A DNA stretch of 64,000 nt, from contig CM064509.1 of NCBI GenBank assembly GCA_032716605.1, forward strand, positions 50,289,990 to 50,353,989. Reading direction: 5' to 3'. Shown here in pieces: positions 1-12,189 of the stretch. Numbering within the stretch: position 1 is the first letter of the stretch; the number at the start of each line of letters is the position of its first letter. The stretch comes from Paralithodes platypus (Eukaryota > Arthropoda > Malacostraca > Decapoda > Lithodidae). The notes below the pieces were generated by a model. The model made no database searches, was not told the DNA's origin, and was given only the letters and a program-made list of their open reading frames with translations. Position numbers and translations under genes: made by a program.

Positions 1-988
1 TGACTCGTTCAGAGTCATTAGGTATTTTTTTCCTGGGCGCACGATGACTCGTTAAGAGTCATTAAACTTATAAATATTCGCCAAAAATTAAGTTTTCGTC
101 TGACGCGCGTCATATTTGGCATAGATATTAAGTATTACGTCTAGTTCAATGGGTACAATTGGCAACCCCCTCAGTTTAACCGTTTACTCACGGCTGGCTG
201 GGAAGGGATCAGCGTACAGCTCAGTCTGTGTTTCGATACTTTCACGTTCATTCGTGTATCTCAGTAACTATTTGGTTTATAGTAATTCTAAAGTTACCAG
301 TGGAATCCTCATTAAATTCCGCTTCCATATATGTATGCAAATCAAAAACGTTGCGGGCAAAATTTTGAGCTAGCGCAAGTTGGAGATAAGGTATTTACTT
401 TTTTGTTTACAATTCTTATTTCGGAGTACCCCAATGTGGTTGTTTTGTATTTATTCTATGTTTTTATTCGCTTATCTTCAAGTTCAATCAATAACGAAGC
501 CGATGGTACCTCATTAATCCAAATACAAGGATTTTTTGGTGGATAAAAACGTCACAGAAACAAATTATCGCCGGGCACAAAACTGGCTCTGAGTGAGCTG
601 AGATATATTTTGAGAGTGGGAAAAACTTTGATTGGAAACTATAGGTGCGCCAAAGGGTTAATTGTCTAAGTGGCCATAGCCAAAATGGCTACACTATATT
701 CCTTCTGTACTTTCTCCATGCCCGATAAGATACATGATATTTTGATATATGTGGCACAGCCCTTGTATCCAACACAATACCCTGCGTGCAACCCTCTTGA
801 ATCCCGCACTACGTTGCTTGCAACTTTAATTATTATTATTATTATTATTATTATAAATACTTTTTGGTCATGTAGATTACATGAAATTTGTTTTGAACAT
901 TTGTTCATACAGTCATAATGCATAAAAATATATCACATTCTTACAAATAGGGTATCATGTTAATATTACATACCTGAGAATATGAGAG
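1..988. other. Unclassified AT-rich DNA, no gene
   Basis: No coding signal or recognisable element. Two copies of the short inverted motif GACTC-N5-GAGTC followed by ATTA lie at 2-20 and 46-64, the same core motif that builds the repeat elements starting at 989. A short ATT microsatellite lies at 829-855. Overlapping short open frames on both strands lack domains and are not called. Confidence 0.6.
829..855. repeat. (ATT)n microsatellite
   Basis: About nine uninterrupted ATT units in AT-rich DNA. Confidence 0.95.
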
Positions 989-1740
989 TTAAGCCTGGTT
1001 CACACATAGACGAGTCAGTGCCCGAGTCCAACACGAGTGATGAAATTTTGCTATTTGGCAATGACTCGTCAATACTCTGCAACACTCGTGTAGACTCGTG
1101 TTACACTCGTGTTTACTCTCCGTGTATCGGGGTGTGTCCTGGGTATTCGCCACGTGGCCCAAAAATTTCATACATGCATGAAATTTCTTGTTCCCGTCAC
1201 GAGTTCGAAGGACATACGTGTAGACTCGTGTTGACTCTTGTTGACTCTTCATGACTCGTGTTGACTCTTGTTGACTCTTCGTGACTCTTGTTGAACTCTG
1301 CATAACTCTTTGTGACTCGTGTTGACTCTTATTACACTCTTGGGTGAATCAGGCACCTGCACAATGGGGGCCTCTCTTGGGAGCACTCATTGTGACTCTT
1401 GTTCCACTCTTGTTGACTCTTGTTACACTCTTGTTGACTCTTGTTACACTCTTGTTGACTCGTGTTGACTCGTACCGACTCTTTGTTTTCGTACCCTGGA
1501 ATTTGACCGTTATTTTTCAAAATTATGACACTCGTGTTGGGTTCGTGTTACACTCGTGTAGACTCTCTGTTACTCGTACGGACTCTTGTCCGAACACGTG
1601 TTGCCTCGTGTAACACTCGTGTTGACTCGGGATCAGTTACTACTGGTGTAGTAATCTGCCTCCAGCAACGCCGATAATCGACGAGTGTCACTCGTGTTGA
1701 ACTCGGGCACCGACTCGTCTATGTGTGAACCAGGCTTTAA
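989..1740. mobile_element. TTAA-flanked inverted-repeat element E1 (GACTC motif)
   Basis: About 750 bp bounded by TTAA (989-992 and 1737-1740). The left end GCCTGGTTCACACATAGACG is repeated inverted at 1681-1736, giving TIRs of roughly 48 bp with few mismatches. The interior is largely degenerate iterations of GACTCTTGTT, GACTCGTGTT and ACACTCTTGTT. It has no transposase, so it is non-autonomous. The TTAA flanks suggest piggyBac-type mobilisation by inference. The long open frames inside are by-products of the stop-poor repeat and are not genes. Confidence 0.8.
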
Positions 1741-1858
1741 GCATGGTTAACACATACAAGAGTCAGTGCCCGAGTCCAACACGAGTGAGGACATTTTCAT
1801 ATTCGACAATGACTTGTGTATACTTTTCGTGACTCTTCGTGACTCGTGTTTCTTACGA

Positions 1859-3603
1859 CCGGCACTACGAAATAAACAAGGGTACTTAATAATGGACTAG
1901 ATGATAGGCTATATCTGCAACAACGGTACGCTAATTCCAAACCCTCGAACTTTTACGCCAGTGAACAAAACACTTAAAACCCTCCAGAGTTAATCTACTG
2001 GATAACGGGGTATCAATTAACTGGGTTTTAGTGCACTTCTACAAAGGCTTTCCGGTGACGGCAAAGCCAACTCACAACAGGAGTACTTACGTTACGAAAA
2101 TGCTCTAAAGTAATAACAATGCTTGAATAAACTATCATAAGATTTAATATAGGAAAATATGCTTACATTAACTTTAGTGTGAGTCAGTACTCAACACTAA
2201 ACTCTTCAATGCTCTATGAAAACACTGGAAGTCTAGTCCTACAGCAATCAGATAAGGAATCTTCTGAAAAGGTCTGATGCTCTAAGATGCTCGTTAATAT
2301 AGAACAGAAATAATGCAGGGGCAGGACACCAAAGCGTGTATCTTAAATACACCAATAAGTAGGATACATATATATAACAAGGGAGTGCAACAACTCTGTG
2401 ACAGCACTAATAATAACCACTCAAAAACAGTACTTCCTTAGCCAACGTAACAGCCAAACTGGGTTGTGCACTATGCATCAACCTAGGCTAAAATAAGGCG
2501 TGAATAATTCCTAAAGCTTATACAATGAAAGTTAATAAACACATTGCTGTCTTTCTCACTAATAAAGTCTAGCAGTGTCATAAAAGGTATCAGGAAACTA
2601 GGCAGAGCGCAAGCATGCTCGTAGCATATTGTCTCCCCTTGAACAGATTTCCCTTATGTTACGTTAAGTGACTTGGAGGCTCTCTTTGTAAGTCCAGATC
2701 TCTAGTATCTGGTCTTCCCCTGGCGCTCCACAAAGGTCAACAAAAATGAGGTAGCAAGCATACATGTAAGAGTAGGCAAAAGCCCTTCACCTGTATACTG
2801 CTACACTCGCAAAGGTCAAATATGCACAAGGGTTACAGGCTACCTAGCTTCGTCGATGCTGTACAGGCTCTGACTTGCCACATACATAACTCAGACAACG
2901 ACCATAGATACCCTCCACTGTCTAGCATTAAATAGTAGGAAAGAACAACTCAATAATTAGAAGCACCCCAATACTATGATACCATTTGACTATGACTCTA
3001 ATACTCCCTAAAGCTAGTGCAAACATATATGGAGAACTGGTGCTGGTAATACGACTGGCCGACTATGGAAGTCGTATGCAGAACCAGAAGGGATAAGTAA
3101 TTGAATAAAGAGAGAAGTATGAAAAAGAAGAAGTTCAGAGAGAGAACTAGTAGTACAGGGGGTTAGATGGGGGGACAGATTGCAAAGAACATGTAGGACC
3201 ATGCACGCTGTGCCAAGCTCTGCAGGAGAAACGCGGGCAGGAGCCCCCCAGCACTAACAAAGGCAGCAGCACCCAATCACAGACGACTACGTCATGAGGA
3301 GCAGACGTCATATGACGCGTCAGGCCCGCCGGCCAATCACGAGCGTGGGAAACTCCTCCGAGCGAGGGAGGCACACGTACATACACACGCACATATTACC
3401 ACCACGCTGCTCGCTCTCTTTCTCCATACAACTTCACACAATGCATCTTATATTCTATCAATAATATAAAATACTTCCAAGTGTCACAGAGAAGAATAAA
3501 GACCACCACTGATCTGTCTGTGACAACATGAACTCTATGAAAGAAAGAACATCGTTCTACGATTATTGTAGCCCATTTCACTGCCCTGGCGAGCGCTAGC
3601 GAG
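1859..3603. mobile_element. Unclassified 1.75-kb insertion within E2
   Basis: DNA absent from E1, bounded by TTACGA at 1853-1858 and 3604-3609, a probable 6-bp target duplication. There is no coding capacity. Read on the minus strand there is a purine-rich run near 2640 (AAGGGGAGAC) followed by a TATGCTACGAGC block, which could be a polypurine tract next to an LTR start. A decayed LTR retroelement is therefore possible but not shown. Confidence 0.45.
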
Positions 3604-4398
3604 TTACGAGTGCATTCTGGCAAGCTGGCCAGCGTAACATGTTACTCTCGTGTGAGTCGTGTTGGTATCGGGGTGTGTCCTGGGGACTCGAGACGTGGCC
3701 TAGAAATTTCAAACCTGCATGAAATTTCTTGTCCCTGTCACGATTCCGAAGGACATACGTGTAGCCACGTGTTGACTCTCGTTGACTCCTCGTGACTTGT
3801 GTTGACTCTTGTTGAACTCTGCATAACTCTTTGTGACTCGCTTGTGACCCAACTTCTTCAAAATATAATATTAAACTATATTTAACCATATGAAAACATC
3901 GAAATTGCAAAGACCCTTTAGAAAACAGATCGAAAACATCGTTAACTTCGGTGACCCTTTAGAAAACAGACCGCTAGTGTTATTTGTGTACATTTCGTAT
4001 TATAATTTTCCCTGTCATCTGCTTGTTCTCTCTCTCTAGTACTTATATTTCTATCTACTGTATTCATTTCCATCTGTATCTAGCTATCTCCCTTTTTTAT
4101 TAGCTGTTATATTTGTTATTTGGGCTCTATGGAATCTGTGAATAATTTCTGAAATGATGGGCTAAATAAATAATTTTTCCACTTACACATAATGAGCAAA
4201 ATGACACAAGTCGATTGCATTTTTTGTTTAAATTATGTTCCCGATTCTTCAATTCTTCAGTGAGAAGTGAAAGCGATCATAAGTGAGCAAAAATAAGCTT
4301 GCTATGAAACAGAGACTTAGCTTTCTGAAACGATAAATTGTCAATATCGTAGATCAGCTTGAAAACGACGGGGAAATGTATATTATATTCTTGTGTCA

Positions 4399-4890
4399 TA
4401 ATAATTATTAATGTAATGGTAGGACATTATTTGTTTTCATTTCCAGGCATTATAAACTAAACCATTATTAAAATGACATCAAACAACATATAATTCTGTC
4501 CAAGGGAGATAATTAGATGATGGAGATATAGATCGAAGGTCGTTAGGTCCAAGTGAGCGTAAAATGTGCGAATTATGAAGCAAGCCTATACACTCTGAAA
4601 ATATAAGGTATCGGAATCATACGTTCAGCCTTACATAAAAGATAGGGGGAATGTTTTTATCTGCTTTTTCCTTAATAATTATTGATGTAATGGTAGGATA
4701 GTATTTGTTTCCATTGTATAGTATTAAAAACTAAATAATGATTAAAAAAACATGAAACAAGAAATAATTCTGTTCATTAATAAGGAAGATAATTAGATAC
4801 AGAAGATTAATACAGTAGATTGATAGAGGGGAAGAGGTCATTCGGTCTAAGCAAACGATAATGTGTGAGACAATTTATGAAATTTTTAGC
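4399..4890. repeat. Diverged tandem duplication, period ~274 bp
   Basis: TAATGTAATGGTAGGA near 4407 recurs as TGATGTAATGGTAGGA near 4683. Similarity then continues through ATAATTCTG, AAGATAATTAGAT and the AGGTC..TAGGTCCAAG / AGGTCATTCGGTCTAAG blocks. Indels separate the copies. Confidence 0.7.
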
Positions 4891-5233
4891 GCTATTTCTT
4901 TTCTTTATATATTTTCTTTATATATTTGTACTATATACTTTTTACTTACTATTTTCTATCTGTCTATTTTACTTTCCTACTTTTCCTTCTGGGGACGGTA
5001 GGCTAGGAATCCTCCTCCCCTTGTAAATTTAATTTACTAGAAGAGACAGAGAAAGGGTTGAGGGAATGCGAAAGTGGTACCAAACAAATAATATTGGAAC
5101 TTTAAATGTTGTTTCTGTTCGGTCTGTCTCGAGTCGGCCACCCCCAGCTACTGGGTGTGCATGAGTATATACATACATACACACATACATACCTTTTTTG
5201 AGTATATATCACAAATACACGTGAGCCACTAAA

Positions 5234-5283
5234 TGTTTCTAATCTCTCAGTGGGGTTTGAACCCCACTGAGAGATTAGAAACA
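5234..5283. repeat. 50-bp near-perfect palindrome
   Basis: Two exact 24-base arms (5234-5257 and 5260-5283) separated by TG. The right arm reads AACCCCACTGAGAGATTAGA at its start. Pairing does not extend outward. Confidence 0.9.
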
Positions 5284-5769
5284 CATACATACATACATGC
5301 CGGTACATTGTCCGATGACACCCCAGATGACAGCACTCTTTGTGAGTCTTGTTACACTCTTGTTGACTCTTGTTAAACTCTTGTTGACTCTTGTTACACT
5401 CTTGTTGACTTGTGTTGACTCGTATCGACTCTTTGTTTTCGTACCCTGGAATTTGACCGATAGTTTTCAAATTTCCTCAACGCGTGTTGGGTTCGTGTTA
5501 TACTCTTCGTGACTCTTGTTGACTCTTGGTGAATCGGGAACAGTGACCTACTCGGGCTGGTTCTTGCCAGAGTCACGAAGAGTGTCACCCATCGTTCACT
5601 CGTGCTGGACTCGGGCACTGACTCTTGTATGTGTGAAGATGGCTTTAGTATACATACAAATCTCTATATAGTGTACACCCCACCGCGTGTGTTGGTGTTG
5701 ATGGATAGATTAATAATTCATATGTTGTTCTTATGCTGGCTGGTACAAAGGATCTCGAATACCTTGCTG

Positions 5770-6469
5770 TTCTACAATTTGTTGATCTTAGTCTTTTTTC
5801 CCGAGGGCAACATTTGGTAACTCCTGTTCAGTGGGTATGTGGAGTCATTTGTAATTACTTCACATCTCTGGATAGTAAACTTCTTGTATATATCAAGCAA
5901 CGTTGTGTTGTTTTGAACCCACAATTTTACATAATTTGTTATTACTTTCGTAAGAATATTTTTCATGTCTGAATTGCAGTTACCATACCAACATGTGGCA
6001 GAACACGAGATAACTGGCTGTATTACTGCTGAATAAAATAAGTCCAAGATCTTAGTATTAATTTTAAGTTTACTTAATTTTCTCACACAGTACATTCTAA
6101 AGTTAATCTTCTTTTATACGGCCTTGGCATTTTGATTAAAGGAAAATGTGTTATCAATAATTGTACTTAGGTATTTGTATTGCTTAACAGTCTGTACCAT
6201 TTCTTAATTACATATTGGGGTGATTGAACGACTGGCGAAGTACTAAAGTCTACAACCATTTATTTTGTGTTCTTAACATTGAACTCTAGATTGTTACTTC
6301 TACACCAAGTACTAAAGCATTCTACTTCTCAGTATTCTATATCAGTATTTGTACACTGGCTGACAAGGGCAGTATCATCTGCATACTTGAAAAGTTGACT
6401 ATTCTTGGCATGACACCAACAATCACTAGTATATAGGGTAAATAGAATGGGTGACATAACACATCCCTA
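5770..6469 (-). pseudogene. Rex1/L2-type LINE reverse transcriptase fragment
   Basis: On the minus strand an RT remnant starts with GCVMSPILFTLY at about 6468. It passes the catalytic FKYADDTALV box at about 6370-6399 and ends in the RT-associated C-terminal region (SCSATCWYGNCNSD, LLDIYKKFTIQRC, MLPSGKK), still open at 5772-6095. Stops and frameshifts interrupt the middle. The C-terminal motif string is typical of Rex1/L2/CR1-group LINEs. The 5' side is cut where a Jockey-like LINE end begins at about 6465. Confidence 0.8.
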
Positions 6470-6738
6470 CTCTGTGCAACTCTCCAAACCAAGAATTAAT
6501 TATATTCCCAATCTTTCTTATATAGAACATCTGAACTCTGGAACTCTCTCCCTGAATCCATCTCTCCCTAATCCGATGACGTAAATTGCTTCAAATTCTC
6601 GGCATTTTGGACCTTATAACATTCCTTGATTTTGGCCCAGTCACTCTTTCAACTCTGGGGGAGGTATTCGTCCAAGGCAGTTTTGCTTGTTGTCTCCCTC
6701 ATCCAAAAAAACAAATAACAAAACAAAAATAAAATAAT
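6465..6738 (+). mobile_element. 5'-truncated Jockey-like LINE copy (3' end only)
   Basis: Matches the last ~270 bp of the longer LINE at 10020-10283: TACTCTGTGCAACTC, the TCTGGAACTCTCTCCC block, the CTTGATTTTGGCCC block and the terminal CTCCCTCA. It starts abruptly inside the ORF2 C-terminus, as expected of incomplete target-primed reverse transcription, and runs into an AT microsatellite. Small indels break the reading frame. Confidence 0.85.
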
Positions 6739-6866
<128 letters not shown>

Positions 6867-8522
6867 CCTGTTACCCTTTCTATTGATTTCTGCAACATTC
6901 ACGGACTTTCCTCTAACTTTCACTCTGTTGAACACCATCTCTCCTCCTACAAACCTGATCTTCTCTTCCTCACCGAAACTCAGGTGTCTGTAGCAACATC
7001 CAGCAGCCCCTTCTCTGTATCCTCCTACTTTCTCTATTCTAGTTTCAAAGCCAGAGGCAGATGTTGTGCATACGTGCACAACAAACTCACTTGCTCTTGT
7101 GTTCCCGATTTCGACTCCTCTGAATTCTCAACTATATGGCTCAAACTCTCTTATCATTCTCTTACTAAATAGTTCTGTGCTGTCTATCGTTCCCCTAACT
7201 CTACCAACTTTCTCAAATTCTTTGACTATTTAAACTCTACAGTGGAACACATTCTATCCATTTCTCCTTTCTCAGAAATCTCCATCTTAGGAGATTTCAA
7301 CATTCACCACCGCCAATGGCTCTCCTCTCACACTATTGACCCCGCTGGTGAACAAGCCTACGTATTTTCTATCCTAAATGATCTAGAGCAGTTAGTTCAG
7401 CAGCCCACCCATATCCTGGATCGCATCGGAGATCGGCCCAACATTCTTGACTTGTTTCTAACTTCTAACCCTTCTTCTTATACTGTCAATCTTTTCTCTC
7501 CTTTCGGCTCCTCCGACCATAAACTTATCTCTGTCACCTGTCCTATCTCTCCAGTACGGCCCCCCGATCCTCCTAGCCGGCGGCGCTTGTGGCACTTCGG
7601 CGCTGCCGACTGGGAGGCTCTGCGGCAGTACTTCTTTGATTTCCCATGGAATGATGTCTGCTTCCGTGGCCGGGGACCCTCGGAGAGTGCTGAACGCATT
7701 ACCGAGGTAATCCTATTGGGCATGGAAGCATACATTCCATTCTCTTTCTCTCAGACAAATGCTAAAAATCTTGGTTTACTCACGCCTGTTCTACTGATGT
7801 CCGCAATAAGGAGGAAGCATTCAAACGGTACCGACACCTTAAAACTCAAGACTCTCATTCTTCCTATGTTTCTGCCCGGAATCAAGCCAAATCTGTTCTT
7901 CGACTTGCCAAACACTCTTTCATCAATAATAAATGCAATTAATCCAACTCTAGCTCTTCCCAAGCTTTCTGGCATCTAGCCAAAAACCTCTCCAACAATT
8001 TATCTTTCTCGTCTTTCCTCCCCTTTTCCGCTCTGATGGCACAACCATCACTTCTTCGTCTGACAATGCTAAACTCTTCGCTCAAACTTTTGCTAGAAAT
8101 TCCACCTTGGATGATTCCGGTGCTATTCCTCCCTCTCCACCCTCCTCTCTCTTACTTATGTCTAATATCCTAATTTCTTCTAAAGATGTACTTTCTACCC
8201 TCTCTGGGCTTAATACTAATAAGGCGTACGGTCCGGACGGTGTTCCTCCTGTTGTTCTAAAAAACTGTGCTTCCGTGCTGACTTCCTGCCTAGGCAAACT
8301 CTTTCGTCTCTGTCTATCCTCTAACGTCTTCCCTTCATGCTGGATATTTGCTCACATTCAACCTGTCCCAAAGAAGGGTGACCGCTCTCACCCCTCCAAC
8401 TATCGTCCAATTGCTCTCATCTCTTGTACTTCTAAAGTTTTTGAAACTATTCTTGCTTCCAAATTTCTTAAGCATTTCTCTTCTCATAATCTGCTCTCAG
8501 ATCACCAGTATGGCTTCCTTAA
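6867..8522 (+). pseudogene. Jockey-like LINE ORF2, endonuclease and RT N-terminal half
   Basis: This is the 5' half of ORF2. It encodes an AP-like endonuclease, which would nick target DNA to prime reverse transcription, followed by the linker and the start of RT. Visible motifs are HHLSSYKPDLLFLTET near 6925, [12 protein letters not shown] at about 7280 (catalytic GDFN), [10 protein letters not shown] near 7508 (SDH), then KAYGPDGVPP, VPKKGDRSHPSNYRPIAL and LSDHQYGF of RT. An in-frame TAG falls at 7170-7172 and a one-base frameshift near 7768 moves the frame. The open pieces are 6984-7172, 7242-7979 and 8107-8518. It stops at the TTAA of the inserted MITE. Confidence 0.85.
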
Positions 8523-9002
8523 CACCTTATTGGCGGGCTAGGCGGTCTATGTATATGTACCGCCCAGCGGGGTGTTTTTAGCCAAAATAGGGCTGTTTAC
8601 GTGATCATTTTCATGCCTAAATAAGACCCAGAGCGTAAAACAAGTATCTATCCCTGAAAGGGCATAAACAGAGCTTTCAAATGACACCACAACGATCCTT
8701 TTATGACTGCTAGTTTTCTTGCAACAACCTCGCAACACGAGTGCAAAAAGCATGTAATTCGGTACTTTCCCCATACAATTCAGCATGTAGCGAGTGAGAG
8801 AGGGAGGGAGGAGGTGGGATTCATGTCAGTAGGTTCGCTGCGGTCGTCTGGAGCAGTCATACGCTCGCTACTCTCCTGCCACCACTTGTCTCTCTCTCTC
8901 CGCAACATTACGTGCTGAAATTGCCACACGACCTATGTCGCGCGCCGCCAGATAGTCCAAATTTATTATACTCGACTTATGTTGCGCGCCGCTAGTTAGG
9001 GG
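8523..9002 (+). mobile_element. 480-bp TTAA MITE (family P, copy 1) inside the LINE
   Basis: Flanked by TTAA at 8519-8522 and 9003-9006. Removing the insert plus one TTAA rejoins the LINE codons for [12 protein letters not shown] in frame, so the duplication is genuine. Ends are imperfect TIRs: CACCTTATTGGCGG on the left against CCCCTAACTAGCGG for the right, reverse-complemented. There is no coding capacity. An inverted copy of the same length lies at 26466-26945. Confidence 0.93.
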
Positions 9003-9006
9003 TTAA

Positions 9007-10276
9007 GGGTCGCTCTACTGGTGATCTTCTTTCATATCTTACTAACTCTTGGTCATCCTCCTTTCGGGAATTCGGTGAGACTTTTTCTATTGCACTAGAC
9101 ATATCGAAAGCCTTCGATAGAGTCTGGCACAAATCTTTAATTTCTAAACTACCCTCCTTCGGTTTCTATCCCTCCATCTGTGCCTTTGTCTCTAATTTCC
9201 TTTCCGGCCGTTCCATAGCCGCGGTTGTGGACGGCCATTGTTCACTTCCTCACCCTATAAACTCTGGTGTTCCTCAGGGCTCTGTCCTATCTCCTATTCT
9301 CTTTCTAATTTTTATAAATGATCTCCTCAACTGTACCTCAATTCCCATCCATTCATACGCAGACGACTCAACCTTACACTACTCCATTAGTTTTTCAGAA
9401 CGCCCAAGCCAGCAATCCCTCAACGACAAACGTAATGAAGCCATAGAACTCTTAAATTCTGATCTAAATACTATCTCCAACTGGGGCAGAAAAAACCTTG
9501 TTACCTTTAATGCATCCAAAACCCAATTTCTCCATCTATCTACCCGTAAGGAACTCCCAGCGGACTATCCCTTATTCTTCAACAATACAAAAATCAATCC
9601 TTCATCTTCTCTCAATATTCTCGGTGTCTCTTTTTCTTCTGCTCTCAGTTGGAAGGACCATATTACCAGTCTTGCTAAGGCAGCCTCCCAAAAGCTGGGT
9701 GTGCTCAACCGCCTTTGGGGGTCCTTTTCCCCTGCACAGCTTCTTGCTCTGTACAGGGGCATAGTGCGTCCTTGTATTGAGTATTGTTCACATTTGTGGG
9801 GAGGTTCCTCTCACACCGCTCTCCTAAACAAAGTTGAAAGGAAGGCCTTTCGTATCATTAACTCCCGTCCACTCACCAACTCTCTGCAATCTCTCTCTCT
9901 CCGCCACAATGTTGCATCTCTCTCGCTATTCTATCGTTACTATAATAATCAGTGTTCCTCAGAGATTTCCCAGTGTATACCACCTCCTTTACATAGGGCA
10001 TGTGGTACCCATCTTGCAACTCAATCCCACCCCTACTCTGTGCAACTCCCCAACCCAAGAGTGAAACGTTACTCTCAAACTTTCTTCTACTCAACAGCTG
10101 AGCTCTGGAACTCTCTCCCAGAATCAGTCTTTCCCTCTTCCTATGACTTAAATTGCTTCAAACTCGTGTGTCCAGGCATTTTGGCTCGAACGTCCCTTGA
10201 TTTTGGCCCTGTCACTCTTTCAACTATGGGGGAGGCACTCGCTATAGGCAGTTATGCCTTTTGCCTCCCTCAATAA
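9007..10276 (+). CDS. Jockey-like LINE ORF2, reverse transcriptase C-terminal half
   Basis: Open from the MITE's TTAA to the stop CAATAA; the first Met of this open piece is 9227, but the frame continues from the upstream half. It encodes RT, which copies LINE RNA at the nicked target. Motifs in order: [22 protein letters not shown] (near 9105), [20 protein letters not shown], the catalytic [10 protein letters not shown] (near 9355), [15 protein letters not shown], and the C-terminal region with [18 protein letters not shown] and [11 protein letters not shown]. Expression is unlikely because the upstream half is broken. Confidence 0.88.
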
Positions 10277-10283
10277 CATAAAA

Positions 10284-10516
<233 letters not shown>

Positions 10517-11332
10517 ATCAGAGTATACCAACCTTTTCCGTTTTGCAGTTCAAAATAGATACATTCCGTCTGTATATCATTAGTTCGGAATTCAGTTTAG
10601 ATGAAGGACTACGCAAAATGTGGATTTGATGAAGGATGACGGAAAATAGGCCAGTATGATAGCCCCTTATCACTACAATTCCCAAGGAACAAACCTGTTT
10701 CTTAGGTAATATGTTATTTTTTAATGATGACATGTCAGAGCATATTTCAGGCTGCAAAATTTAATATTTCCGTAGTTAATTAAAACAACTAGCAGTTATT
10801 GGCATTGTTGAAAGTTTCTATTGCGAAATTACCATTTCTGCCACTACTGTTTGAACTTGAATGATATATTATGACAGATGACAATTCATTGTCTATGGGT
10901 ATATTAAAGCATACTGATACTCACTTATGAAGCAAAATACAAACATACCGAAATACATATCGCTATACTTTTAAAGTAAGCCCGAAAATGTTGTGGCATT
11001 AAAATACACATATTTTGCAATATCTGGGTGAAATATATCCTATAAATATGATTATCAACAGACATGTATGGCGATTTTATAACAATTGCCACATATTATC
11101 AAAGCATTAATCATGCTTAAATAATTACTCTTTGTCAAAGAACATTCGGCATTTGATTGATTATTTGCAATTATCAACAAATTCAAATACCTCCCTGCTC
11201 CCACCTTTACTTTGATGGTGCCCCAATTACACCCTCCTTTTCTACCTTGCTAACACTTCTACTCCCACTCCGCAAACCATCAACCTCCCACCATCACCTA
11301 TTTCCACTCCAATTATCCCCCATCATAACTCT

Positions 11333-11334
<2 letters not shown>
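10517..11334. other. Unclassified DNA, no gene
   Basis: AT-rich, with frequent stops in all frames and no recognisable element ends or tandem structure. Confidence 0.5.
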
Positions 11335-11392
<58 letters not shown>

Positions 11393-11393
11393 T
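11335..11393. repeat. (GA)n microsatellite
   Basis: About 28 GA units. Confidence 0.95.
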
Positions 11394-12189
11394 GAGTGAG
11401 AGGTAGAATATGTGTGTTTGTTCAAGACACTGGAATAATTCTGTAATCTTACTGACACTTGTCTACTCCCGGTGCATGTCGTGGAAATGTTTTAGAGAGT
11501 TAATTGGTGTTGACCTTTTTAAAGTGCTTCATCATAAGCGCACCGACTTGACATTGGAATACTCTTGCTTTTGCAAAGAGGCTAATAATAATCGGATTTT
11601 CTCAAAACTCAATTCATACAGCAGTATGAGTCTAGTTTGTTGCCTAGTTGAATGGATATAGATATTGTGATGCTATTAAAATATTGGATGTTTCTTAACC
11701 ATTCAAGTTCGCTGGCGTGTTTTATAATCGTCCACTGGCTGACTTTGACAATATCAATCGGTTTAGAAATGGTTTCAATGGGTTTAATGCTACGGTACCC
11801 CTAATAACTCATCATGATCAAAATACCGCATGTCCTTGTATATTAGCTAATATTACAGTAGAGGCTTATATTAGGTTTCAAAACAGTTTCCCATAATCAA
11901 AGGGTTAACCTGTAGATACCTTACAATATTTAATCAACCTTAACTACAAATCCCCATGCGACCTTTAGCGACCAAGTAGGTGCACAATTTACCAGAGACC
12001 TGATATGATGTGTACACTAATATAAGCTGATAGTTGAGCAGTTTGACTAGGGAGGGACGATTCTACAATCTTTCTCAATTATGAGAGTCAAGGCATGTTT
12101 TCGTTAAGGTAAGTGCTTACCGGGGGACTCAACACTCGCCGTCAAATCTGAAATTGTGGTTGTGTACAAACACGTGGGACTTTATACCG
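11394..12189. other. Unclassified DNA, no gene
   Basis: No supported coding region. The short open frame at 11410-11661 shows no domain or codon structure. Confidence 0.5.

Larger units (their letters stand above)
3843..5332. other. Second insertion within E2, unclassified, with internal duplication
   Basis: About 1.49 kb with no E1 counterpart and no coding frame. It holds a diverged direct duplication (about 4399-4600 against 4673-4870) and a 50-bp near-perfect palindrome at 5234-5283. No clear target duplication was identified, so the exact edges are approximate. Confidence 0.45.
1737..5647. mobile_element. Second GACTC-motif element E2, split by two insertions
   Basis: Begins at the TTAA shared with E1 and repeats its left end with changes (GCATGGTTAACACATACAAG). 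Three blocks belong to it: 1741-1852, 3609-3842 and about 5333-5647. In order they match the left, middle and right of E1, including the TCGGGGTGTGTCC and TTTTCGTACCCTGGAATTTG stretches. The right TIR at 5590-5645 ends in GGCTTTAG, a decayed TTAA. The two gaps hold unrelated DNA, so this is one older copy opened twice. Confidence 0.75.
6867..10283 (+). mobile_element. Jockey-like non-LTR retrotransposon (LINE), near-complete ORF2
   Basis: One LINE copy reading plus. It holds an endonuclease half, a 480-bp TTAA MITE that interrupts it, an RT half, the stop at 10274-10276, and a short AT-rich tail that passes into (AT)n. The protein resembles RT proteins of Jockey-group elements common in decapod genomes (established-family recognition). 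No separate gag-like ORF1 is present upstream, so the 5' end is truncated. An in-frame stop and a frameshift in the first half make it inactive. Confidence 0.9.

Noticed and set aside
982..1613. Protein genes in the GACTC repeats (frames on both strands)
   Set aside because: Long frames arise from the stop-poor motif, and translations are Thr/Gln/Ser or Leu/Val repeats on opposite strands.
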